Shown here piece by piece: positions 13,787 to 19,919 of a stretch of 19,919 nt of DNA. The stretch's first letter is position 1. Each line of letters starts with the position of its first letter. Below the pieces are notes generated by a model that worked only from the letters and a program-made list of their open reading frames with translations, made no database searches and was not told the origin of the DNA. The position numbers and the translations under genes are program-made. This stretch comes from Methylovorus sp035565335 (GTDB lineage: Bacteria > Pseudomonadota > Gammaproteobacteria > Burkholderiales > Methylophilaceae): assembly GCA_035565335.1 (NCBI GenBank), contig DATMSO010000043.1:1-19919 (forward strand), in the 5' to 3' direction.

Positions 13787-14923
13787 TCACTTCGCATCCA
13801 ATGCCGTTACCGGGCTTTCTGTTTTGAGCCGTTGGCGCTTGGCTTTGAACTCTGCAACGAACTGCGTGAAGCTGCCATTTTCTATGGCGCTACGCATGCC
13901 GGCCATTAACTGCTGGTAATAATGCAGGTTGTGCAGGGTATTGAGGCGGGCGCCGAGAATCTCCCCGGTGCGGTGCAAATGGTGCAGATAAGCGCGGCTG
14001 AAATGGCGGCAGGTGTAGCAGCTGCAGTCCGCATCCAGCGGGCCGGTATCCAGTTTGTAGCGCGCATTCTTCAGTTTGATATCGCCATACTGGGTGAATA
14101 GCCAGCCGTTACGCGCATTGCGGGTAGGCATCACACAATCGAACATGTCCACGCCGTGGCTGACGGCATCAACCAGATCCTCGGGTGTGCCCACGCCCAT
14201 CAGGTAGCGCGGTTTATCCTGTGGCATCTGTGGTGTGGTGTGAGCGAGTATCCGCAGCATGTCTTCCTTGGGCTCGCCTACCGACAAGCCGCCAATGGCG
14301 TAGCCATCAAACTCGATATCGGTGAGACCTTTTAACGAGACATCACGCAGGTCTTCATACATGCCACCCTGAATAATGCCGAACAGGGCATTAGGATTCC
14401 CGGCATGGGCATCCTTACTGCGGCGTGCCCAGCGCAGGCTGAGTTGCATGGAGCTCATGGCTTGCTCATGCGATGCCGGATACGGTGTGCACTCGTCAAA
14501 AATCATCACAATGTCGGAGTTGAGCACGCGCTGTATGCGCATGGATTCTTCAGGCGTCAGAAAGCAGCTGTCGCCATTGATCGGCGAGCGGAATTTGACG
14601 CCTTCTTCGCTGATCTTGCGCAGGTCGCCCAGGCTCCATACCTGAAAGCCGCCAGAATCGGTGAGGATGGGGCCATCCCAGCCCATGAAACCGTGCAGGC
14701 CGCCATGCGCCTCAATGACATCGAGACCGGGTCGTAGCCATAAGTGAAAGGTATTGCCGAGCAGAATGTGCGCGCCAATGTCATGAACTTCCTGCGGGGA
14801 GAGTGTTTTGACCGAACCGTAAGTGCCGACAGGCATGAAAGCGGGTGTTTGTACCTCGCCGTGGGCCAGGCTGACGGTACCGCGACGCGCGGCGCCATCC
14901 TGTTTGTGCAGAGTAAATTGCAT
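13787..14923 (-). CDS. tgt: Queuine/preQ1 tRNA-ribosyltransferase
   Basis: 378 aa from ATG 14923 (E. coli 375). It exchanges guanine 34 for preQ1 in GUN-anticodon tRNAs during queuosine synthesis. Visible motifs are LSPQEVHDIGAHILLGNTFHL, the ILTDSGGFQVWSLG substrate site, the nucleophile D262 in MFDCVMPTRNARNG, and the zinc site C300-x-C302-x2-C305 with a following His near LHNLHYY. The start is not certain: the frame stays open to ATG 14962 and TTG 14968, and none has a clear ribosome-binding site. MQFTLHKQDGAARRG is the normal family N-terminus, hence 14923. yajC follows 136 bases downstream; the pssA promoter faces away on the other strand. The upstream partner queA is not in this window. 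Confidence 0.96.
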   Translation of the reverse strand: MQFTLHKQDGAARRGTVSLAHGEVQTPAFMPVGTYGSVKTLSPQEVHDIGAHILLGNTFHLWLRPGLDVIEAHGGLHGFMGWDGPILTDSGGFQVWSLGDLRKISEEGVKFRSPINGDSCFLTPEESMRIQRVLNSDIVMIFDECTPYPASHEQAMSSMQLSLRWARRSKDAHAGNPNALFGIIQGGMYEDLRDVSLKGLTDIEFDGYAIGGLSVGEPKEDMLRILAHTTPQMPQDKPRYLMGVGTPEDLVDAVSHGVDMFDCVMPTRNARNGWLFTQYGDIKLKNARYKLDTGPLDADCSCYTCRHFSRAYLHHLHRTGEILGARLNTLHNLHYYQQLMAGMRSAIENGSFTQFVAEFKAKRQRLKTESPVTALDAK

Positions 14924-14980
14924 GGTGCTAAGCGTATTGAAATCAATACGCGAGTCTAACATAGTCAATCCATCCGGCTT

Positions 14981-14989
14981 TGATATACT
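14981..14989 (+). promoter_or_regulatory. Extended -10 promoter for pssA
   Basis: TGA-TATACT (14981-14989) is a strong extended -10 element about 30 bases before the pssA ATG. There is no convincing -35. The reverse complement also offers TATATC for divergent tgt transcription, so the two start regions may share this site. Confidence 0.5.
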
Positions 14990-15019
14990 AGCCGAAGTTT
15001 AATTTCAGGAAGTTTCGCA

Positions 15020-15814
15020 ATGGCTGATGCCAAACCTCGTCTGCGCCGTACCAAACCCCTGGTTGAGCAGAGTCTGCGCGAGCGCAGCATCTATCTATTA
15101 CCCAATCTGTTTACCACGGCGGCGCTGTTCGCCGGGTTTTATGCGATTGTGCAGGCGATGAGCGGCCGTTTCGAGCATGCGGCGGTGGCGATTTTCATTG
15201 CGATGGTGCTCGATGGCCTGGACGGCCGCGTTGCTCGCATGACCAATACGCAAAGCGCTTTTGGCGCAGAGTACGACAGTCTCTCGGACATGGTCTCCTT
15301 CGGCGTTGCCCCGGCCTTGGTACTTTATGTGTGGGCCCTGCAGCCCATGGGCAAGCTGGGGTGGATTGCGGCCTTCATCTACTGCGCGAGTGCGGCCTTG
15401 CGTCTGGCACGTTTCAACACCAAACTGGATGAGAGCGACAAGCGCTATTTCCAGGGACTGCCCAGCCCGGCGGCGGCCGCCTTGCTGGCCGGACTGGTCT
15501 GGATTTCCTTTGATAACGGCATTGCCGGCGACGAGATTTTCTTCGGCTGGGTCAAGATGAAATGGCTGGCCTGGACCATTACCGTATTTGCCGGCATCTC
15601 CATGGTGAGCGATCTGCGCTTTTACAGCGGCAAGGATATCAACCTCCGCAGCAGTGTACCCTTTGTCGTCATCCTGCTGATTGTGCTGGCCTTTGTGCTG
15701 ATTTCCTACAGCCCGGCCGAAGTTTTATTTGCGGTTTCGCTGCTTTACGGCTTATCCGGGTATGTCCTGTGGGCATACCGCAAGCTCAAGCGCCCGCCAG
15801 CCGCTGCCAACTGA
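15020..15814 (+). CDS. pssA: CDP-diacylglycerol-serine O-phosphatidyltransferase
   Basis: 264 aa integral membrane enzyme that makes phosphatidylserine from CDP-diacylglycerol and serine, the precursor of phosphatidylethanolamine. The CDP-alcohol phosphotransferase signature DG-x2-AR-x8-G-x3-D-x3-D is complete at DGRVARMTNTQSAFGAEYDSLSD (about residues 75-97). It begins with a polar Arg/Lys-rich segment containing RSIYLLPNLFTTAALFAGF, then about seven to eight membrane segments. This is the membrane-type (subclass II) enzyme, unrelated to the soluble PssA of E. coli. The ATG has AGGAAG 7 bases upstream. leuA follows 74 bases downstream on the same strand and may be co-transcribed. Confidence 0.94.
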   Translation: MADAKPRLRRTKPLVEQSLRERSIYLLPNLFTTAALFAGFYAIVQAMSGRFEHAAVAIFIAMVLDGLDGRVARMTNTQSAFGAEYDSLSDMVSFGVAPALVLYVWALQPMGKLGWIAAFIYCASAALRLARFNTKLDESDKRYFQGLPSPAAAALLAGLVWISFDNGIAGDEIFFGWVKMKWLAWTITVFAGISMVSDLRFYSGKDINLRSSVPFVVILLIVLAFVLISYSPAEVLFAVSLLYGLSGYVLWAYRKLKRPPAAAN

Positions 15815-15888
15815 ATTTAGTTATCCCTGCAAATGCATTTCGCTGCACCCGCTAATGCGGCGATCATCAAGCTTATGGACCCGACACC

Positions 15889-17442
15889 ATGTCAGACACG
15901 ATAAAAGACAAGCAATTAATCATTTTTGATACCACCTTGCGCGATGGCGAACAAAGCCCTGGTGCCGCCATGACCAAGGAAGAAAAGATCCGCATCGCCC
16001 GCCAGCTGGAGAAGCTGGGGGTGAACGTGATCGAAGCCGGTTTTGCCGCTGCTAGCCCGGGCGATTTTGATGCGATTCATGCGATAGCCGAGATCATCAA
16101 GGAGTCCACCGTCTGTTCGCTGGCGCGCGCCAATGAAAACGACATCCGCCGTGCTGGCGAAGCCATCAAACCGGCCGCCAAAGGGCGCATTCACACCTTT
16201 ATTGCCACCAGCCCCATCCATATGCAGAACAAGCTGCGCATGACGCCGGAGCAAGTGCTGGAGCGGGCAGTGCAGGCCGTGAAGTGGGTGCTCGAATATA
16301 CCGATGATGTGGAATTCTCCGCTGAGGATGCCGTGCGCTCGGACATGGATTTTCTGGTGCAGGTATTTACCGCGGTGATTGATGCCGGCGCCAAAACCAT
16401 CAATGTGCCGGACACGGTTGGCTATTCCATCCCCGCCTTGTGGGGCGAGCGCATGCAGCAGCTGATAGCCCGCGTACCGAATTCTTCCAAGGTGGTCTGG
16501 TCCACGCATTGCCATAATGACCTGGGCATGGCGGTGGCCAATTCGCTGGCTGCGGTCATGGGCGGGGCACGCCAGGTGGAGTGCACCATCAACGGCCTGG
16601 GCGAGCGCGCAGGTAACGCCAGTCTGGAAGAAATCGTGATGGCGGTGCGTACGCGCCGCGATGTGTTTAATCTTGAAACCAGCATTGATACGACCCAGAT
16701 TGTGCCGACCTCCAAGCTGGTTTCCACCATCACCGGCTATCCGGTGCAGCCCAACAAGGCGGTGGTCGGTGCCAATGCCTTTGCGCATGAATCCGGCATC
16801 CACCAGGATGGCGTGCTGAAGCACCGCGAAACCTATGAAATCATGCGTGCCGAAGATGTGGGCTGGGGCGCCAACAAGCTGACACTGGGCAAACTGTCTG
16901 GTCGCAATGCCTTCCGCACCCGGTTGAATGAATTGGGAATACAGCTGGATGGCGAAGAGGCGCTGAATGCTGCCTTTGCCCGCTTTAAGGAGCTGGCCGA
17001 CAAGAAATCCGAGATTTTTGATGAAGACCTGCATGCGCTGGTGAGCGATGATGTGCTGGGTGAAGCCAGCGAATCCTACAAGCTGGTTTACCTGCAGGTA
17101 TGTTCGCAGACCGGTGAAATCCCGCATGCGATTGTGACGGTGGCCGAGCATGGGGTGGAAAAACGCGCCGAGTCGAATGGTGGCGGACCGGTTGATGCTG
17201 CCTTCAAGGCCATCGAAAGTATCGTTAATAGTGGCTCCGAGCTGCAGCTTTATTCGGTCAACAACATTACCAGCGGTACCGATGCCCAGGGTGAAGTGAC
17301 TGTGCGCTTGTCCAAGGGCGGCCGTATCGTCAATGGTCAGGGTGCGGATACCGACATCGTGATCGCGTCGGCCAAAGCGTATCTGAATGGCCTGAACAAG
17401 CTGCAATCGAACGCTGAACGGGCGCATCCGCAACCACTGTAA
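15889..17442 (+). CDS. leuA: 2-isopropylmalate synthase
   Basis: 517 aa, the normal size for the short bacterial LeuA1 type. It condenses acetyl-CoA and 2-ketoisovalerate, the first committed step of leucine synthesis, and is usually feedback-inhibited by leucine. The catalytic TIM barrel starts with FDTTLRDGEQSPGA, with the catalytic Arg-Asp at 18-19. The metal ligands H207 and H209 lie in STHCHNDLGM, and N243 in NGLGERAGNASLEEI. GxHQDGxxK (ESGIHQDGVLKH) follows. The regulatory domain begins at about 385 and includes YKLVYLQVCSQTGEIPHAIV and SNGGGPVDAAFKAI. ATG 15889 matches the family start but has a weak ribosome-binding site. No leucine-rich leader peptide is visible in the 74 bases after pssA. 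Confidence 0.97.
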   Translation: MSDTIKDKQLIIFDTTLRDGEQSPGAAMTKEEKIRIARQLEKLGVNVIEAGFAAASPGDFDAIHAIAEIIKESTVCSLARANENDIRRAGEAIKPAAKGRIHTFIATSPIHMQNKLRMTPEQVLERAVQAVKWVLEYTDDVEFSAEDAVRSDMDFLVQVFTAVIDAGAKTINVPDTVGYSIPALWGERMQQLIARVPNSSKVVWSTHCHNDLGMAVANSLAAVMGGARQVECTINGLGERAGNASLEEIVMAVRTRRDVFNLETSIDTTQIVPTSKLVSTITGYPVQPNKAVVGANAFAHESGIHQDGVLKHRETYEIMRAEDVGWGANKLTLGKLSGRNAFRTRLNELGIQLDGEEALNAAFARFKELADKKSEIFDEDLHALVSDDVLGEASESYKLVYLQVCSQTGEIPHAIVTVAEHGVEKRAESNGGGPVDAAFKAIESIVNSGSELQLYSVNNITSGTDAQGEVTVRLSKGGRIVNGQGADTDIVIASAKAYLNGLNKLQSNAERAHPQPL

Positions 17443-17452
17443 GCGCTACGCG

Positions 17453-17473
17453 GGCAGGGTGCATGCCCCTGCC
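17453..17473. terminator. Possible weak terminator after leuA
   Basis: ggcaggg (17453-17459) pairs with ccctgcc (17467-17473) around a 7-base loop, 10 bases after the leuA stop, in the 49-base gap between convergent genes. No T-run follows on either strand, so any termination would be weak or Rho-dependent. Confidence 0.4.
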
Positions 17474-17491
17474 TGAGTCGGTCTAGCTGAC

Positions 17492-18157
17492 TTATTTGGT
17501 TTTGAGGTAACGTTTATCGTTGAAGGTCGATAGCCAGCGCGGGCGGAAAGCGGCCATTAAGGTGACGGCCATGCCGGTCAGCATGGCTTCCGACCATGCC
17601 ATGAAGATGTAGTAAGGCAGGTAGTGTTCGCCCAGGTATTCGCGCTTGTAGATGGCACTTTCCGACAGCACAAAACTGCTGGCCAGCCCGCACAGGGTGA
17701 TCGCCGCGCCCGCACAGAAAAAACCGACCACGAAGATATACACGAACAAATGGTTGGGCAGTTTGCGGTCTACCCAGCGGAATACGCCCCAGCTGAACAT
17801 GGCCGGAATCACCACCATGAGCATGAGATTGAGCCCGTAGCTGAGCCAGCCCGCCATGCCAAACACGGTAATACCGAGCAGCACCAGGGCCAGGGCGATA
17901 ATGGCCAGCTGTGGTCCAAACATCAGGCTAAGCAGGGTGGCACCCAGCAAATGAAAGTTGAGGCCGGGTTTGATGCCTGCGTTAACCGCCCATACCAGCA
18001 TAACCCCGACGATACCCGCCATGAACACATTCAGCAGGCTGGTGTCTTTCAGATGACGCCAGGGAGCGCTTTTCAGGCAGGCCAGGATAATCGCCAGGCT
18101 CAAGGCATTGGCAGCCCAGCAGAGCTCGGTGGGTAATAAATGGTCGGGGAAGTTCAT
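17492..18157 (-). CDS. CbiM-like (COG3235) ECF-type membrane protein
   Basis: 221 aa with about six hydrophobic segments and a short basic tail. It resembles the CbiM/NikM substrate-binding membrane components of energy-coupling factor transporters for cobalt or nickel, in the divergent COG3235 group. The motif GLNFHLLGATLLSLMFGPQLAII matches the CbiM region that supplies a metal-ligating His (here H69). The N-terminus is MNFPDHLLPT rather than the Met-His start needed for metal binding in CbiM/NikM; His6 is the nearest substitute. No ATPase or coupling permease gene is in the window, so it would have to work alone or with distant partners. The assignment to the family is fairly sure; the substrate is not. 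Confidence 0.75.
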   Translation of the reverse strand: MNFPDHLLPTELCWAANALSLAIILACLKSAPWRHLKDTSLLNVFMAGIVGVMLVWAVNAGIKPGLNFHLLGATLLSLMFGPQLAIIALALVLLGITVFGMAGWLSYGLNLMLMVVIPAMFSWGVFRWVDRKLPNHLFVYIFVVGFFCAGAAITLCGLASSFVLSESAIYKREYLGEHYLPYYIFMAWSEAMLTGMAVTLMAAFRPRWLSTFNDKRYLKTK

Positions 18158-18271
18158 AGCGTAATGACCTTGATGGCGTCAGCGAGTTCTTGAAGTATCC
18201 ATTGCTCAGTAGCGACATGCACAAGGTTACTTTACCTATTTTTGAAACGCCGTAACAGAACGGAGATGATT

Positions 18272-18934
18272 TTGCAGCTTGCACTTTTTGATTTGGATAA
18301 CACCCTGCTGGCCGGGGATAGTGATTTTCAGTGGGGGCAGTTTCTGATTGAGCAGGGTTTGCTCAATCGCGATGAGCACCTGGAAAAAAACCTGCAGTTT
18401 TATGAAGATTACAAGGCTGGCAAGCTCGATATTTATGCGTTTCTGGCATTTCAGCTCAAGCCTTTGAGTGAGCATCCGCGCAGCTTCCTGGATGAACTGC
18501 ACACGCGTTACATGCAGGAGAAAATCGCGCAGATGATCACAGATAAGGCGCGGGCGTTAGTGGAAAAGCATAGAGCCAATGGCGATTTGCTCATGATCAT
18601 CACCGCGACCAACAGCTTCGTGACCGGCCCCATAGCCAAGGCCTTTGGCATTGATAACCTCATCGGCACATTGCCGGAAGAGATTGATGGCCAATTTACC
18701 GGACGCAGCACCGGCGTGCCGAGTTTTCAGGAGGGCAAGATTACCCGCCTGAACAGCTGGCTGGAGGAACGTGGGCAAACGCTCAAGGATTTTGAGCAGA
18801 GCTGGTTTTACAGTGATTCGCACAACGATTTGCCACTGATGAAACTCGTCGACAAACCCGTGGCCGTGGACCCGGACCCAACGCTGAAAGCGTATGCCGA
18901 AGGTGCCGGCTGGCCGGTGATCAGCCTGCGCTAG
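18272..18934 (+). CDS. HAD-IB family phosphatase (SerB-like)
   Basis: 220 aa from the chosen start. Motif I is FDLDNTL with nucleophile D7 and general acid D9; motif II is the Thr in IITATNSF; motif III is the Lys in QEGKITRL; motif IV is YSDSHNDLPLM with two Asp. A helical cap (about 20-85) follows motif I, as in the HAD-IB group that includes phosphoserine phosphatase. The substrate is unknown; phosphoserine or histidinol phosphate are possible from homologues, and this is inference. The start is TTG 18272: GGAG at 18262-18265 is 6 bases before it, whereas it directly abuts the ATG at 18266 and is too close for use there. The frame is also open to TTG 18242. It is divergent from the CbiM-like gene. 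Confidence 0.88.
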   Translation: MQLALFDLDNTLLAGDSDFQWGQFLIEQGLLNRDEHLEKNLQFYEDYKAGKLDIYAFLAFQLKPLSEHPRSFLDELHTRYMQEKIAQMITDKARALVEKHRANGDLLMIITATNSFVTGPIAKAFGIDNLIGTLPEEIDGQFTGRSTGVPSFQEGKITRLNSWLEERGQTLKDFEQSWFYSDSHNDLPLMKLVDKPVAVDPDPTLKAYAEGAGWPVISLR

Positions 18935-18982
18935 CCAGAGACAGCAGGCTAGTCAGAAAGCCAGCTGCGCGTGCTGCGAAAT

Positions 18983-19789
18983 CTAGCGATTCAGCAGGAC
19001 TTCCAGCACGAATTTGGTGCCGGCGTAAGCCAATAGCAAAATGACAAAGCCGCTCAGTGTCCAGCGGATGGCGGTTTTGCCGCGCCAGCCATAGGCCTGG
19101 CGGCCTAGCAGCAGGCCGCCGTAAACCAGCCAGGAGATAATCGCGAACAGGTTCTTGTGGTTGAACTTCAATGCCTGGCCGAAAATCTGTTCCGAGAACA
19201 GCGCGCCGCTCAGCAGCGTGAGGGTGAGCAGGAAAAACCCCAGCGCAATGACGCGGAACAGCAGTTTTTCCATGACGATGATGGGCGGGAACTCCGGCAG
19301 GCGGCTCAGGCTGGATTTTTGATGCAGCTTGCGCTCGGCAAATGCCATCAGGCCGGCATGCAAGGCGGCAAAGGTAAACAGGCTGTAAGCCAGGATGGCT
19401 ATCACCAGGTGCACCATGAATAAAGGATTTCCCAGATAGGGCAGTACATGGCTTTCATGCATGCCATATTGCAGTAACACGAAAAACGCCGCTGGCGGTA
19501 GCACAAAAGCCTGCAGGCTTTGCAAGGGATAGCGCAGATTGTTGACCCAGTAAATCAGCACGGTAAGCCAGGCAATGGCGGATAGCGCATTGTCGAAGCT
19601 GAGATTCAGACCTTCGGTAAACATCGCGTCATACAACAGGCCCGCATGCAGCAGAAGACCAATCGCCAGCACCCGGCTGTGCAGCTTGCGGCGGTTGGTG
19701 GGGTCTGAGGCTTTGACATTACGCCAGTAGTCGATGGCGACCAGGCTGTAAATGAGGGCGGTGAGCAGAAAAGGAATGAGGGCAACCAT
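18983..19789 (-). CDS. YpjD/CcsA-like cytochrome c assembly-family membrane protein
   Basis: 268 aa with about eight transmembrane segments. It belongs to the cytochrome c assembly (CcsA/CcmC) superfamily, subgroup of E. coli YpjD: the conserved His of YLGNPLFMVHLVIAILAYSLF and of KFNHKNLFAIISWLVYGGLL are at the usual haem-ligand positions, but the tryptophan-rich WWD signature of true haem handlers is not evident. In E. coli ypjD lies beside both ffh and the CorB gene and has been linked to CorB function; here it is divergent from ffh, and a CorB-like gene lies about 9 kb away. A role with the CNNM protein, rather than cytochrome maturation, is therefore possible. Confidence 0.85.
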   Translation of the reverse strand: MVALIPFLLTALIYSLVAIDYWRNVKASDPTNRRKLHSRVLAIGLLLHAGLLYDAMFTEGLNLSFDNALSAIAWLTVLIYWVNNLRYPLQSLQAFVLPPAAFFVLLQYGMHESHVLPYLGNPLFMVHLVIAILAYSLFTFAALHAGLMAFAERKLHQKSSLSRLPEFPPIIVMEKLLFRVIALGFFLLTLTLLSGALFSEQIFGQALKFNHKNLFAIISWLVYGGLLLGRQAYGWRGKTAIRWTLSGFVILLLAYAGTKFVLEVLLNR

Positions 19790-19813
19790 TTAGCTGTCTT
19801 GTGTCTTCAGGTC

Positions 19814-19842
19814 TTGGGTTAGAATTAAGTAAATACTATAAC
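19814..19842 (+). promoter_or_regulatory. Sigma-70-type promoter for ffh
   Basis: TTGGGT (19814-19819) and TATAAC (19837-19842) are separated by exactly 17 bases, an ideal spacing with good matches to both hexamers. Transcription would start near 19849, leaving a leader of about 44 bases before the ffh ATG. Confidence 0.75.
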
Positions 19843-19892
19843 ACGCGGTTTCAGCCCCTAAACGCTGGCCCGCATTACATTCGGCACGGATT

Positions 19893-19919
19893 ATGTTTGA
19901 AAATTTAAGCGGTAGATTA
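19893..19919 (+). CDS. ffh: Signal recognition particle protein Ffh, first nine codons
   Basis: The window ends after nine codons reading MFENLSGRL, the typical N-terminus of Ffh, the SRP GTPase that targets nascent membrane proteins to FtsY/SecYEG. The call rests on this short match, on the divergent YpjD-like gene (the usual neighbour of ffh), and on a good promoter upstream. No strong ribosome-binding site is seen. The rest of the gene lies beyond the window. Confidence 0.75.

Noticed and set aside
15916..17433. 505-codon open frame antisense to leuA.
   Set aside because: Shadow of leuA with no domain; LeuA motifs are intact in the sense frame.
17624..18136. 170-codon + strand frame opposite the CbiM-like gene.
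   Set aside because: Antisense shadow with Gln/His-rich composition; the minus-strand frame has a clear membrane-protein pattern.

Overview
The window reads as ordinary chromosome from a Gram-negative proteobacterium. The protein signatures (LeuA, PssA, SecD/F, Tgt, ClpS/ClpA) and the neighbourhoods (yajC-secD-secF, clpS-clpA, a YpjD-like gene divergent from ffh) fit a betaproteobacterium. A methylotroph of the Methylophilaceae is my best guess, but the family is not proven by anything I can compute. Genes are densely packed and no gene-free stretch exceeds 300 bases. I see no tRNA, rRNA, IS element or CRISPR array.

Region 1 (1-4206, + strand) is the accessory-looking part: two successive units, each a heavy-metal RND pump gene followed by a small PII-like protein. 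Unit 1 is cut by the window edge, with only the last 48 pump codons present. Unit 2 is complete. The two pump tails and the two PII-like proteins are close paralogues, so the block looks like a tandem duplication. Each unit ends in a long perfect hairpin. No membrane-fusion or outer-membrane partner gene lies in the window; these may be upstream.

Region 2 (4292-6300, + strand) holds pyrD, a small DUF2892 membrane protein and a glutathione S-transferase-like protein, closely spaced as an operon. It ends at a strong bidirectional terminator shared with the convergent clpS-clpA pair.

Region 3 (6312-14923, - strand) is a run of housekeeping genes transcribed leftward: tgt, yajC, secD, secF, a CNNM/CorC-type membrane protein, clpS and clpA. 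YajC-SecD-SecF form the accessory complex of the Sec translocon. ClpS delivers N-degron substrates to ClpA. The yajC-secD gap is unusual: it can fold into a nested hairpin followed by a U7 run. It also holds an 8-codon minicistron with a good ribosome-binding site whose stop overlaps the secD start codon, while secD has no ribosome-binding site of its own.

Region 4 (14981-19919) holds pssA and leuA (+), a CbiM-like/COG3235 membrane protein (-), a HAD-IB phosphatase (+), a YpjD/CcsA-like membrane protein (-), and the first nine codons of ffh (+) behind a clear sigma-70-type promoter.
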